Origin: a bacterium 1XD21-70
Lineage (GTDB): Bacteria; Bacillota; Clostridia; Lachnospirales; Lachnospiraceae
Assembly (NCBI GenBank): GCA_003669055.1
Contig: RAYB01000013.1
Location: 62,001 to 126,000 of the forward strand
Length of the DNA stretch: 64,000 nt
Reading direction: 5' to 3'
The notes below the pieces were generated by a model, which ran no database searches, was not told where the DNA came from, and saw nothing but the letters and a program-made list of their open reading frames with translations. The position numbers and the translations under genes were made by a program. This document shows positions 36,758 to 46,243 of the stretch, in pieces. How positions within the stretch are numbered: position 1 is the first letter of the stretch; the number at the start of each line of letters is the position of its first letter.

Positions 36758-38677
36758 TTACATAATACGCAGCAACAAATCTCCTGCCTGTACGTTCTCT
36801 GCTTCTGTGGGCTCCACCCGCTCAAATTCGCCGGAATTCGCCACCAGCACAGGTGTTACCAGAGAATACCCTGCGCCGTTAATAAGTTTTTTGTCAAACT
36901 CCAGGAGTTTCTGCCCCTGCTTCACCTCCTCGCCCATTTCCACAAATGCCTTGAAGCCCTTCCCGCCAAGCTGCACCGTGTCCATTCCCACATGCATCAA
37001 AAGTTCCAGTCCGGTTGTTGTCGTAAGGCCAATGGCATGCCCTGTAGGAAATAATGCGGAGATTGTTCCGTCCGCTGGCGCATAGAGCACACCCTCATCC
37101 GGTTCAATGGCTGCACCCAGCCCCAGCACCCCTGAGGAAAACGCCTCGTCCTTCACCTCCGACAGTTTCAAAACCTTTCCTTTCAGGGGGCTTGCAAGCA
37201 GGATTTCCTCCTTCTTCGTATCTGCCGCCGCCTCTGCCTTTGCCGCCCTGGCCGTCTTCTTTGCTTCCGCAGGCGCCTCATCCTTATAAAACAGCATCGT
37301 AAGAAGAAATCCCGCTGCCATGGAAATAGCAATTCCCGCAAAGGCCACAATGATATTTCCCATGCTTCCGTCCGGGTTCATCATATTGGGCAGTTCAAAG
37401 ATTCCCATACCGCCCAGAATAAATTTCCGGAAATTGCAATGCCCGTAAAAAGCGCCGCCGATACCGCCTGCAATACAGCTAATAATAAACGGTTTCTTAA
37501 GGGGCAGCAAAATACCGTAAATAGCCGGCTCCGTCACGCCGAAAATACCGGAGATAAAATTGGGGATCGCCATTTCCTTAAGCTTCTGGTCTTTTGTCTT
37601 AAAGAAAACCGCTATCACCACCGCAGAAGTCGCAAACGTGCATGCAAAGAACGGCATCATTACATTGTCGTAGCCCAGCGTCATCACATTGTTGATGTAA
37701 ACGGGGATAAAGCCCCAGTGCATACCGAAGATAACAAGTATCTGCCAGGTAAAGCCTACAATCCCTCCCGCAAGCAGCGGGCTGAAACTGCGGATCGCCA
37801 GTGTAAATTCCGAAATCAAGGCAGAACCGAAGGTTGCAATCGGCCCTAAGAAAATCACAGATACAGGCAGGGTAATGAGCAGGGTAAGCATAGGTACAAA
37901 AAAGAATTTTACCAAATCCGGAATGATCTTGTTAAAAAACTTTTCACATTTGGATGCAAACCACACCGCCAGGATGACAGGAATCACCGTTCCCGTATAA
38001 TCCACAGAAATGACAGGGATACCAAAGAAGTCTATGTAAACCGGAGACGCAAACATGGTTCCCTCAAGCAAGCTATACAACGGCTCCATTCCTGCCGACA
38101 GGGTTCCCGCCTGGATGCCCGGATAGCACATGGCACCGCCGACGGCCAGACCAAGCATGGGCTTTAAACCAAATTTCTTTGCCGCCGTATAGCCCAGAAA
38201 CAGGGGCAGAAAGGTAAAAAGAGCGTCGCCGGCCGCATTGATAATCAGATAGCCGCCGCACTCGGCGCTATACAGCCCAAGAGCCACAAACAGCGTATTT
38301 AGGCCCTTTAGCATACCGCAGGCTGCCATAATCCCAAGAATGGGCTGAAAAATACCGGATACCACATCAATAGCCCTGTCAAGAAGCTTTCCGGATTTCT
38401 GTTTTTCTGCCGGGGCGCTTTCTTCCTTTAAGCCAATCAGTTCCATTACATCCTCAAACACCTCCGGCACATGGTTGCCGATAACCACCTGGTACTGTCC
38501 GCCGCTTTTCATCACGGTTACAACGCCCTCCATGGCTTTGAGCACATCATCCTGTGCAATTTTCTCATCCTTCAACGTAAAGCGAAGACGTGTAATGCAG
38601 TGCACAAGCCCTAAAATGTTTTCCTTTCCGCCGACATTTTTTACAATCTCCTGTGCCAGTCCATGATACTTCCCCAT
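36758..38677 (-). CDS. bglP: Beta-glucoside PTS transporter, subunits IIBCA
   Basis: A single 639-residue protein that imports and phosphorylates beta-glucosides. Domain order is IIB (~1-85; phospho-Cys in GLVHCITRLRF), a IIC membrane domain with ~10 segments (~105-460), an Ala/Lys-rich linker, and IIA (~490-635; phospho-His in LLMHVGMDTV). AAGGAGG fixes the start at 38677 (MGKYHGLAQ), though the frame is open upstream. The RpiR-type regulator upstream is the likely controller. No LicT/BglG antiterminator or RAT hairpin was seen. Confidence 0.93.
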   Translation of the reverse strand: MGKYHGLAQEIVKNVGGKENILGLVHCITRLRFTLKDEKIAQDDVLKAMEGVVTVMKSGGQYQVVIGNHVPEVFEDVMELIGLKEESAPAEKQKSGKLLDRAIDVVSGIFQPILGIMAACGMLKGLNTLFVALGLYSAECGGYLIINAAGDALFTFLPLFLGYTAAKKFGLKPMLGLAVGGAMCYPGIQAGTLSAGMEPLYSLLEGTMFASPVYIDFFGIPVISVDYTGTVIPVILAVWFASKCEKFFNKIIPDLVKFFFVPMLTLLITLPVSVIFLGPIATFGSALISEFTLAIRSFSPLLAGGIVGFTWQILVIFGMHWGFIPVYINNVMTLGYDNVMMPFFACTFATSAVVIAVFFKTKDQKLKEMAIPNFISGIFGVTEPAIYGILLPLKKPFIISCIAGGIGGAFYGHCNFRKFILGGMGIFELPNMMNPDGSMGNIIVAFAGIAISMAAGFLLTMLFYKDEAPAEAKKTARAAKAEAAADTKKEEILLASPLKGKVLKLSEVKDEAFSSGVLGLGAAIEPDEGVLYAPADGTISALFPTGHAIGLTTTTGLELLMHVGMDTVQLGGKGFKAFVEMGEEVKQGQKLLEFDKKLINGAGYSLVTPVLVANSGEFERVEPTEAENVQAGDLLLRIM

Positions 38678-38796
38678 AGGTACTCCCTCCTTTTTAGTTC
38701 CGCAATATCCCTTCCATGATAACTGTGAAGCTTCGTGCCAGTTATATCCCAAAGCCTCTTTGAATACAGGAACTTTGGTTTCTTTTTGCTAAATCG

Positions 38797-38825
38797 AATA
38801 TAGCATAAGCGTGCTTTCCCGGCAA
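38797..38825 (-). promoter_or_regulatory. Promoter of the beta-glucoside operon
   Basis: Minus strand TTGCCG (38825-38820), 17 bases, TATATT (38802-38797), ~120 bases upstream of bglP. Confidence 0.55.
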
Positions 38826-38865
38826 CGGACGCAAAGGAGATAGTTTCATCGTTTCAGAAATCAAC

Positions 38866-38897
38866 AAAAAGAACCCCTGCCGCTGTAACAGAGGTTC
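38866..38897 (-). terminator. Terminator after the RpiR gene
   Basis: Minus strand hairpin (38897-38889 with 38879-38871, one mismatch) followed by TTCTTTTTG, ~35 bases after the regulator's stop. It separates the regulator from the PTS operon. Confidence 0.7.
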
Positions 38898-38932
38898 AAA
38901 ATTTAAAAATTTTCCGTTATTTTCCTTTTTTG

Positions 38933-39802
38933 TCATTCATCAGCAGTATTTCCCGTTCTGTCCAAAAGCAAATCCATATGAGTCAGCATTTCCAGAGAGG
39001 ATTTTGCATGTTCCTCATAACGGCTTGCCAGAAGAAGGGAAAAGAAAATATCCAGCACATAAGTGGCGGCGGAAAAAGAGGTGATCACATCCAGGCTCAG
39101 AAGGGAGTCCCGGTTGGGAATCTCCACCACTTCATGGCACCATCTGCGGATTATCTGGTTATGAGGCCCCAGCAGGCCCACCACATAATTATTCGTCCCC
39201 TCCCAAAGATATTTTGCCATCTGAATGACAGTACGATTGGCTCCGGTAAAGCTGATTAAAAAGGCAATAGTCTTTTTATTCTTCCGGGCTGCCAGATAGT
39301 GACCGTTGATGCTCTCATAGGCCGAGCACTCCAATCCCAGGGTAGCAAATTTAAATACCGCCGATTGTGCCAGTATGTAGCTGATGCCTGTGCCATAGAG
39401 ATCGATGCACTCTGCCCTCTGGAGCACATTGTTGATCCGGTTCATAACATTTTTGTCCAAGGCAAGCCGTGTGTTAGTCACCGCCTTGTCATAGAGGACG
39501 GGAAGGGTGTGAATAATGTCCGTATAGGTGCTCTGATCCGTAATCGGCTCTCCCTCCAGCAGCTTGGAAAGACGGCTTTTCTGATTGATTTCCTCCACAA
39601 GCTTCAGCTTGAATTCCTGATAGCCGGCAAGGCCAAGTTTCTGGCTTAAACGCACTACAGTGGCCTTGCTTGTAAAGGAGGCTCGAGCCAGTTCTTTGCT
39701 TGACATGCCGGGAATCTCATTCGGATGTTCCAAAATGTATCCAGCAACCTCTTTTTCGTGGTTTGTAAAACCAACCTGTTCCTTTAGTTTCTCCAAAAGC
39801 AT
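38933..39802 (-). CDS. RpiR/MurR-family transcriptional regulator
   Basis: A 289-residue regulator. The N-terminal HTH_6 domain (residues ~1-75; SSKELARASFTSKATVVRLSQKLGLAGYQEFK) is followed by a C-terminal SIS domain (~105-270; IDLYGTGISYILAQSAVFKFA) that binds a phosphosugar. AAAGGAG places the start at 39802 even though the frame extends to 39964. It sits upstream of and in the same direction as the beta-glucoside genes, which it probably controls in response to a sugar phosphate. Confidence 0.9.
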   Translation of the reverse strand: MLLEKLKEQVGFTNHEKEVAGYILEHPNEIPGMSSKELARASFTSKATVVRLSQKLGLAGYQEFKLKLVEEINQKSRLSKLLEGEPITDQSTYTDIIHTLPVLYDKAVTNTRLALDKNVMNRINNVLQRAECIDLYGTGISYILAQSAVFKFATLGLECSAYESINGHYLAARKNKKTIAFLISFTGANRTVIQMAKYLWEGTNNYVVGLLGPHNQIIRRWCHEVVEIPNRDSLLSLDVITSFSAATYVLDIFFSLLLASRYEEHAKSSLEMLTHMDLLLDRTGNTADE

Positions 39803-39873
39803 GAGGCCTACTCCTTTCCGATATCTGCTGTAAAAGGAAACGGCAGCCGCCGTACACTTCCATGGATACAGTA

Positions 39874-39901
39874 AGTATAGCATACGGCAAAAATATTTCA
39901 A
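39874..39901 (-). promoter_or_regulatory. Promoter of the RpiR gene
   Basis: Minus strand TTGAAA (39901-39896), 16 bases, TATACT (39879-39874), ~70 bases before the start. Confidence 0.55.
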
Positions 39902-39995
39902 TGTTTCTGACGGGAAATTGAGATGGAAAAAGCAATTATCCCTCCAAGAACGCAGTAGAACCAAGAAGAGAACATAGGAAACACACTAACCAAGA

Positions 39996-40028
39996 AAAAG
40001 CCAGGCAGGGGAGCTGCCTGGCTTTTTG
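39996..40028. terminator. Strong bidirectional terminator ending the polysaccharide operon
   Basis: AGCCAGGCAG-5 bases-CTGCCTGGCT (39999-40023) with A5 before and T5 after. It is the first strong stop downstream of the 22-kb minus-strand operon. The remaining bases 40029-40185 are AT-rich and hold nothing recognised. Confidence 0.9.
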
Positions 40029-40185
40029 AGGGGAGTATAAATAATTAATAAGGCTGAAGAAATTGATTTAAGGGAAATCAGTTTCTTCTATTTGATTATA
40101 CTAAATCTATCTGCAAAAAGCAAATGGAAATCATGATAGAAAAATAAAATCATTGTATCCCTTGATTTTACTGAATAAATTGTAA

Positions 40186-40245
40186 TTACTCAATGATAGG
40201 AGCCACACGGCCAGAACCAACCGCCTTTCTGCCTCTATCGCTAAT
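40186..40245 (-). pseudogene. 3'-end scrap of a second tuf-like gene
   Basis: In minus-strand reading this codes MISDRGRKAVGSGRVAPIIE and stop; the tuf at 12097 ends [17 protein letters not shown]. The DNA also aligns with the tuf 3' end, including the shared TTACTCAA-GATAG stop region on the plus strand. It begins inside the stop codon of the UDP-GlcNAc 2-epimerase gene. So the end of that gene is joined directly to what remains of a tuf copy. Confidence 0.7.
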
Positions 40246-41363
40246 CATCCAGCCATCCAAGGATCATACTCCCCTTTTTCCAGTATGTCTGCAATCCTCT
40301 CACTCGCATGTCCATCGCCATAAGGGTTACTGGCATGAGCCATTTTATCATAGGCTTTCTGATCTTCTAATAATTCCATAAAGTTCTGATATATCACTTC
40401 CTCATTAGTGCCAACTAACCGCAGGGTTCCAGCAGCAACTCCCTCCGGGCGTTCTGTCGTATCACGCATAACCAAGACGGGACGCCCAAAGGCGGGACAT
40501 TCCTCTTGAATTCCCCCTGAATCAGTAAGGCAAAGATGGCACCTCGCTTCAAAATTGTGGCAATCAAACACTTCAATTGGCTCAATGATATGAATCTGTG
40601 AGCAATTTCCTAATTCTTCCTCAGCCGCCTTTCTCACCACAGGATTCATATGGATAGGATAAACCGCTTTACACTCCGGGTGTTCCTCAAGAACACGCCG
40701 AATTGCTCTAAACATATGATGCATGGGCATTCCTAAGTTCTCTCTTCTATGAGCCGTAATAAAAATCATCTTGGAATCTCCTACCCAGTCAAGTTCAGGA
40801 TGGTAATAGCCTTTTTTCACCGTATGCTGCATTGCATCAATAACCGTGTTGCCAGTTATGTAAATGGTTTTTGGTTTCCTACCCTCACGGGTCAGATTTT
40901 CTGCTGCCAGAAGGGTAGGTGCAAAGTTGTATGTTGAGATAATGGACACAGCCTGACGGTTAAACTCTTCCGGATACGGACTGCAAATATTGTAGGTACG
41001 TAAACCCGCTTCCACATGTCCAATGGGAACTTGTAAATAGAAGCAAGCCAAAGCCGCTGCGAAGGTGGTACTGGTATCACCATGAACAAGAACGATATCC
41101 GGTTTAACGCTTTCTAGTACTCCTCTGATAGAGTTAAGTATGTTAACAGTTATATCAAAGAGTGTCTGCCCCTGTTTCATAATAGAAAAATCGTAATCCG
41201 GCACAACATCAAATGTGGCCAAAACCTGATCCAGCATATGCCTATGTTGCCCTGTAACACACACAACAACCTGGAGTCCATTCCTCTTCCTCAGTTCTTT
41301 CACCAATGGACACATTTTTATAGCCTCAGGGCGTGTCCCAAATACCAACATAACCTTTTTCAT
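40245..41363 (-). CDS. wecB: UDP-N-acetylglucosamine 2-epimerase (non-hydrolysing)
   Basis: Makes UDP-ManNAc from UDP-GlcNAc. About 372 residues. It begins KKVMLVFGTRPEAIKMCPLV, with the GHVEAGLRT, TAHRRENLG and LTDSGGIQEECPAFGRPVLVMRDTTERPEG active-site blocks. The start at 41363 follows AAAGGAAG; an upstream ATG at 41414 lacks support. With the dehydrogenase at 54949 it gives UDP-ManNAcA for the polysaccharide. It is the last gene of the operon, and its 3' end abuts a tuf scrap. Confidence 0.93.
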   Translation of the reverse strand: MKKVMLVFGTRPEAIKMCPLVKELRKRNGLQVVVCVTGQHRHMLDQVLATFDVVPDYDFSIMKQGQTLFDITVNILNSIRGVLESVKPDIVLVHGDTSTTFAAALACFYLQVPIGHVEAGLRTYNICSPYPEEFNRQAVSIISTYNFAPTLLAAENLTREGRKPKTIYITGNTVIDAMQHTVKKGYYHPELDWVGDSKMIFITAHRRENLGMPMHHMFRAIRRVLEEHPECKAVYPIHMNPVVRKAAEEELGNCSQIHIIEPIEVFDCHNFEARCHLCLTDSGGIQEECPAFGRPVLVMRDTTERPEGVAAGTLRLVGTNEEVIYQNFMELLEDQKAYDKMAHASNPYGDGHASERIADILEKGEYDPWMAG

Positions 41364-41431
41364 AACCTTTTTCTTCCTTTCCAGAATTCCCTTTCCCTTT
41401 TTCCTTACCCCCAATGGCCGAGAATCTCACC

Positions 41432-42577
41432 TCAGTTTTTCGTATCAAATTGCCGAATTGCCTCATATAATTTTATGCATATGTAATCCACGTTAGCTTT
41501 TGACAGAGATGAATACATAGGAACAGTAATCTCATTATCTACAACATACTCTGTAATGGGAAGATTTCGGGAGAACTCCTGATATGCCGAAAATTTATGA
41601 ATGGCCGGATAATGGATACTGGTTTGGATCCCGTTTTCATGGAGGTAATTTCTTACATAATCCCGCTTTTCTTTCGTGGAGTCCTTGAGAATCAGTGGCA
41701 TAATATAATTTGAAACGAATCCTGTATGATTTACAAATGGAATAATTACTTCATCTATATTCATCAAACCATTGATATACCATCTTCTAACATCCTGCCG
41801 TTTTATTAAGTCATTTCTCAGTTTCTTCAATTGCACAATACCTAAGGACGCCCTAATATCATCCATTCTGAAATTATATCCGATCTCACAAATATCATAA
41901 TCTGTTGCATGACCCGTTGCACGTTGGAAAGACATAGTTGTCATCCCGTGTGAGCGCAGCAATTTACCTCTATTATAGATATCGTCATTATTTGTAGTCA
42001 GCATGCCCCCTTCTCCGGTGCTAATATTTTTATTAGAAAAAAAACTAAAGCACCCAATGTCGCCTATACCCCCCAAACACTTTCCTTTATATTCAGACAT
42101 AGGCCCATGACATGCATCCTCTATAACCATCAACGAATGTTTTTTTGCAATCAACATAATTTCATCCATTTGACATGGAAATCCGGCATAATCCATAACT
42201 ATAATCGCCTTTGTTTTGGGACTGATTAATCTTTCGATCTTTTTAGGATCTATCGTCAAATCCTTTATACTAACAATATCGCAAAACACTGGAATCGCTC
42301 CCATATATCTTATGGCATTCACTGTTGCAGCAAATGTCAGAGACGGACAAATCACTTCATCATTATTTTTTATTCCAGCACAATAGCAAGCCAAATGTAA
42401 AGCATCGGTACAGTTTGACATACTTAAGGCATATTTCGCCCCAATTGCCTCTGCAAAATTTTTCTCAAATTCTTCACACTTGGGGCCTGTAGAAATCCAA
42501 TTACTTCTAATTGTTTCTACTACTGCCTCTTCCTCCTCAGTACCATAATTCAAATCAAATAAAGGAATATCATACAT
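41432..42577 (-). CDS. DegT/DnrJ/EryC1/StrS-family sugar aminotransferase
   Basis: A 381-residue PLP enzyme that aminates 4-keto sugars. Blocks seen: the N-terminal PLFDLNYGTEEEEAVVETI, VIEDACHG, and the PLP Lys in FFSNKNISTGEGGML (Lys ~183). It follows the 4,6-dehydratase gene, whose product is the natural substrate. Together they would form a 4-amino-4,6-dideoxy-HexNAc nucleotide. The exact stereochemistry cannot be read from sequence by eye. Base use is AT-rich like the rest of the operon core. Confidence 0.88.
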   Translation of the reverse strand: MYDIPLFDLNYGTEEEEAVVETIRSNWISTGPKCEEFEKNFAEAIGAKYALSMSNCTDALHLACYCAGIKNNDEVICPSLTFAATVNAIRYMGAIPVFCDIVSIKDLTIDPKKIERLISPKTKAIIVMDYAGFPCQMDEIMLIAKKHSLMVIEDACHGPMSEYKGKCLGGIGDIGCFSFFSNKNISTGEGGMLTTNNDDIYNRGKLLRSHGMTTMSFQRATGHATDYDICEIGYNFRMDDIRASLGIVQLKKLRNDLIKRQDVRRWYINGLMNIDEVIIPFVNHTGFVSNYIMPLILKDSTKEKRDYVRNYLHENGIQTSIHYPAIHKFSAYQEFSRNLPITEYVVDNEITVPMYSSLSKANVDYICIKLYEAIRQFDTKN

Positions 42578-42608
42578 TTCATCTGGTTCCTTTCGCTTTC
42601 ATTTATCA

Positions 42609-43817
42609 TTACATTTTCCCGTCAAGGCTTTTTCCTGTTTCGATATGGCTAAAATCCGGCAGATAATTTTTCAATATTTTTATAACATCTGCTTTACTTA
42701 TTGCTGATTTCCCGAAACAGCTAAATAAATCGTCAAACAACCTCTCAATTTTTGCTTTATCCGGAATTTTTTTCCCAGTAATGACACCCAAAGACAAAAA
42801 TCTCTTCATATCAGCCTTTTCCATCCCTGCCACAAACTCTTCAAACATTTTTTCACCTGCCGTATCCGAGGATGAAAAATAGACCGGATATTGTTTACTT
42901 CCTTTTTTCAATTCTTCAGCTTTGTTAATTGCTTCCACATCAGAAGCACACTCAAAGATTTCATATCCCTGCACCCTTAATAAAGCCCTGGCAATCTCAT
43001 CAAAAGTCATCATTTGAGCCTCTTCAAGTTTAGGAAAAAAGATTTCTCTGTTTTTTCCGAGCATGCAGGCAAGGAGACAAATCTGCCCGGACTCTTCTAG
43101 AGATACAAAGTACCGGCGCACATCGCTTGGTGCCGACAAGGGCTGGAGTTTCTGCATCCTGGCAAGAAACCCAGCAGGAAGCGACCCATTGGAGAATGCC
43201 ACATTTGCAAATCTAGCTGTCTTCACAGGGAAACGGTCGCTATAACTGAAAATAACATCCTCCATAATCCTCTTGCTCGCACCCATGATATTCACAGGAT
43301 TTGCCGCTTTATCTGTAGAGACACAAAAGTACTCCTCCGGAGGATACTCTGACAATAGATCAAGCAACCTCTTCGCATGAAGAACATTATTCTGTAATAA
43401 TGCCTCCACAGAATATACATCCTTCTCCGATCTCACATGTTTGTGAGCCGAAAAATTACCTACAATATCAAAACCTCCTCTGGTTTGAAACATCTTCCCG
43501 AATATAGGTGATATAAAGTCCATGGGATATGTAATGTAGTCAGGTGGAACATACATGTCCCTCGTGGACCGTAAATCTCGCGTCAATTCTGCTAATGCAT
43601 TTTCATTTGTATCTACCACAACAAGTGATGCTGGTTTGAATGGAAGAAGCGCTTTAATGAATGATGAACCTATGGATCCGGCGCCACCAATAACCAGGAC
43701 AGATCTGCCTGCTATACTATTTTTTAAAACATCCCGGTTATCAACTAAATCCGAATAGAACATAGAAGTTTTTCTTTTTGTTACATATTCTGATATGAAT
43801 CGATCTAAGTAGAACAT
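42609..43817 (-). CDS. UDP-GlcNAc 4,6-dehydratase-like nucleotide-sugar enzyme (CapD/LegB type)
   Basis: A 402-residue extended SDR. The NAD-binding VLVIGGAGSIGSSFIKAL (~40) and the VSTDKAANPVNIMGASKRIME block (~165), with the serine/threonine-Asp-Lys catalytic centre, are characteristic of soluble CapD-like dehydratases. The usual Tyr of YxxxK is replaced in this subfamily by Met (MxxxK), as seen here (MGASK). It provides a 4-keto-6-deoxy sugar to the adjacent aminotransferase. A C-terminal extension of ~80 residues is unassigned. Confidence 0.82.
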   Translation of the reverse strand: MFYLDRFISEYVTKRKTSMFYSDLVDNRDVLKNSIAGRSVLVIGGAGSIGSSFIKALLPFKPASLVVVDTNENALAELTRDLRSTRDMYVPPDYITYPMDFISPIFGKMFQTRGGFDIVGNFSAHKHVRSEKDVYSVEALLQNNVLHAKRLLDLLSEYPPEEYFCVSTDKAANPVNIMGASKRIMEDVIFSYSDRFPVKTARFANVAFSNGSLPAGFLARMQKLQPLSAPSDVRRYFVSLEESGQICLLACMLGKNREIFFPKLEEAQMMTFDEIARALLRVQGYEIFECASDVEAINKAEELKKGSKQYPVYFSSSDTAGEKMFEEFVAGMEKADMKRFLSLGVITGKKIPDKAKIERLFDDLFSCFGKSAISKADVIKILKNYLPDFSHIETGKSLDGKM

Positions 43818-43831
43818 AGTACTTCTTTCTC

Positions 43832-45085
43832 CTAATGTTTATATGTGTACAATAAGTATGATGTGCTCATCAACCCTGAAAATGTCACAACAATCAATGT
43901 TACAATAGCAGCCCCAATGCTTCCATATGCTTTTATAAAATAGTAATCCGCAAATACATTGATAACACCACTTAGCAGCGCCTCAATCATGTTAAACTTA
44001 AGTTTTTTCATCATTACCAATAAATTACTGGAAATGATTCTAAAACACGAGGAAATCAAATAACTCAGCGAAAGTATCCTGAAAACCGGAACTGCATCCA
44101 TATATTGTTTCCCAAACACAATATAAATAATGAGCGGTGCAAAGACAATTAGAATTATTGATATCAAAAAATTCAACGCTATATTTGCCACAAATATCTT
44201 TTTATAATTTCGCAAACACCACTTCTTATCATTATAATGAACTGCAAAATAAGGATATACATAAATTGCAATGGATGAAGGAATAAACAAAAGCGCAGTC
44301 GGTATAGCAGTAGCCACTTTATAACTTGCTAAAATCTCTCCGTTAGTAGTTACTATACCTAGCACAAATACATCTAACAAATACAACAAAGAGGATATCC
44401 CATTATTCGCTACGGAAACAATAGAAATCCTCATAATACTTCTTTTCTGCTCTAAACCGATAACAGGTGTTATCTTTCGCCCTCTGTGGTTAATAACTTT
44501 GAAACCAATAAAGATAACCAATATCCACGCAACATATCTGCCAATCACCAATCCCATTTCCCGAAACAGAAGTGCGCCGATTATAGAAAAGGAGAAAACT
44601 AAAACCGTAGCGATTATGTTTATTTCTGCATACTTCTGGTTCATTCTTTTTACTCTCAAATAAGTCATTTCCAACTCATAAAGAAATTGAACCAATGGCA
44701 GCAGGCACATTGCTGCAAGTAATGCCCTTGCGTCTTCAATAGCCGTTGGATAAAAAAAAGCAATGAGAAGCATCACTATGAAAATTCCGCAGTCAAATAA
44801 AATCCCTTTATACAAAGCATAAAAGAAAATATTTTCACATTCAGCCTCATCCCACTTTTCGCTTCCGACTTGCAATGCTCCATTCGCTAATCCCAGCCCA
44901 TTGACAAGTATAACAAAACTATATATATTCCAAGCGTATGTAAATATTCCATACTCTGTTTTAGATAAAATTCTTACAATTACAATGCTGCTTAAAAAAA
45001 CAATAATTTTATTGAGGACACTCCCACCAAAAATGTGGAAAAATCCCGTCTTAAAAAGCTTTTTAATATCTGCTTTAATCATCAT
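43832..45085 (-). CDS. Oligosaccharide flippase (Wzx/MATE-like)
   Basis: A 417-residue polytopic protein with ~12 hydrophobic segments, of the polysaccharide biosynthesis (PST/MOP) family that moves undecaprenyl-linked repeat units across the membrane. N-terminal FHIFGGSVLNKIIVFLSS and SKTEYGIFTYAWNIY are typical. AT-rich. With a polymerase-like gene at 48143 it suggests a Wzx/Wzy-dependent pathway. Confidence 0.88.
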   Translation of the reverse strand: MMIKADIKKLFKTGFFHIFGGSVLNKIIVFLSSIVIVRILSKTEYGIFTYAWNIYSFVILVNGLGLANGALQVGSEKWDEAECENIFFYALYKGILFDCGIFIVMLLIAFFYPTAIEDARALLAAMCLLPLVQFLYELEMTYLRVKRMNQKYAEINIIATVLVFSFSIIGALLFREMGLVIGRYVAWILVIFIGFKVINHRGRKITPVIGLEQKRSIMRISIVSVANNGISSLLYLLDVFVLGIVTTNGEILASYKVATAIPTALLFIPSSIAIYVYPYFAVHYNDKKWCLRNYKKIFVANIALNFLISIILIVFAPLIIYIVFGKQYMDAVPVFRILSLSYLISSCFRIISSNLLVMMKKLKFNMIEALLSGVINVFADYYFIKAYGSIGAAIVTLIVVTFSGLMSTSYLLYTYKH

Positions 45086-45104
45086 AGTGGCAACAAGCTT
45101 CCTC

Positions 45105-46229
45105 CTATACGCGGTATAAACTCTTCCACTTTTCTAAATTTGCATCCCAGCTAGACATGTCATGTACTATTAATTTATTTCTTAATCGTTCCTCTTCATT
45201 CTGGCTGCATTTTATCAATCTTCGTACCTCTTCCCCAACTAATTCAGGACTGTCCACATAGGCCATTTTTATGCCTTTGTTTATTAATTCTTCATAAGGA
45301 AGCCACCTTCCTGTAATTACCATGTTCTTTGCATATAATGTTTCGAGCATTGAAGCAGACAATGAATCCGTCATTTGAACCTGGACAAAAATATCTGTGA
45401 TTTTTCGCAAACATGCTATCTCTTTTTCGTCCAGGTGATCGTTTAAAAAGCAATAATTATATTTTCCTTTTATGCAATCTTCTAATCTTCGTCTGTACTC
45501 TGGATCATGATTGCCATAAGTCCATGGTACAATAATAAAGATATCTTCCGAAGAAACATTATATTTAATCAAAGACTGAATCACCGGAAGATGCTGCTGC
45601 TGAAAAATCCTATTATAGCCAACTACTACTGTTTTTTTGCATGAATCAATTTTATACTTATGGCAAAACCTATGAATATCATCATTAGACAGCCCATCAA
45701 TCTCATCCAGTTCTGACAATCCAAATTTAACTAAACTATATTTACTTTTATAATTTCTATTTGTTTTTTTCTCAAAAATATATTCCATTTCTTCAGTCTC
45801 AAAAGTAATCACATCTGAAACCTTAAAAAGTTTATTCATTGCCTTTAGGCGCCTATTACTTTGTCTTAATAAATCGCTTCCCCAAAAACTGAGTATAATG
45901 CGGCTAAAATTTTTTTTAAGATAACCTATCAGCCAAATATACTTAAAATCTACAAACTGAATATTAACAATATCTTTTTGGGGATCAAACGGATAGGTTA
46001 TATTAAGATATCTACAAAACTTCTTCCAAAACAGCAATTTTTTTAACTTATTCAAACTGCTATATTCACTTATACCTTGATTTTTCAAGAAAGCTTCTAT
46101 TAGTGATTCCAGTGTTAGCGAGACCAAACTATACTCAGAAGCAAAATCACTGTCATTATTTAATTGCTTTTGCAAATTAGTATTATAAACACTGTCAAAT
46201 GTGCAAAATTGTAAGATTTTCTTTTTCAT
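45105..46229 (-). CDS. Glycosyltransferase (GT4-like)
   Basis: About 374 residues. N-terminal KKKILQFCTFDSVYNTNLQKQ, a middle FSRIILSFWGSDLLRQSNRR segment, and a C-terminal GT-B-like nucleotide-binding part (VVVGYNRIFQQQHLP; SLSASMLETLYAKNMVITGRW). The two-domain GT-B plan is visible, but the donor sugar is not identifiable. Start chosen at 46229 (MKKKILQ) because the upstream in-frame codons overlap the methyltransferase gene. Strongly AT-rich. Confidence 0.75.
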   Translation of the reverse strand: MKKKILQFCTFDSVYNTNLQKQLNNDSDFASEYSLVSLTLESLIEAFLKNQGISEYSSLNKLKKLLFWKKFCRYLNITYPFDPQKDIVNIQFVDFKYIWLIGYLKKNFSRIILSFWGSDLLRQSNRRLKAMNKLFKVSDVITFETEEMEYIFEKKTNRNYKSKYSLVKFGLSELDEIDGLSNDDIHRFCHKYKIDSCKKTVVVGYNRIFQQQHLPVIQSLIKYNVSSEDIFIIVPWTYGNHDPEYRRRLEDCIKGKYNYCFLNDHLDEKEIACLRKITDIFVQVQMTDSLSASMLETLYAKNMVITGRWLPYEELINKGIKMAYVDSPELVGEEVRRLIKCSQNEEERLRNKLIVHDMSSWDANLEKWKSLYRV

Positions 46230-46243
46230 CAGAATTGCTGCCC

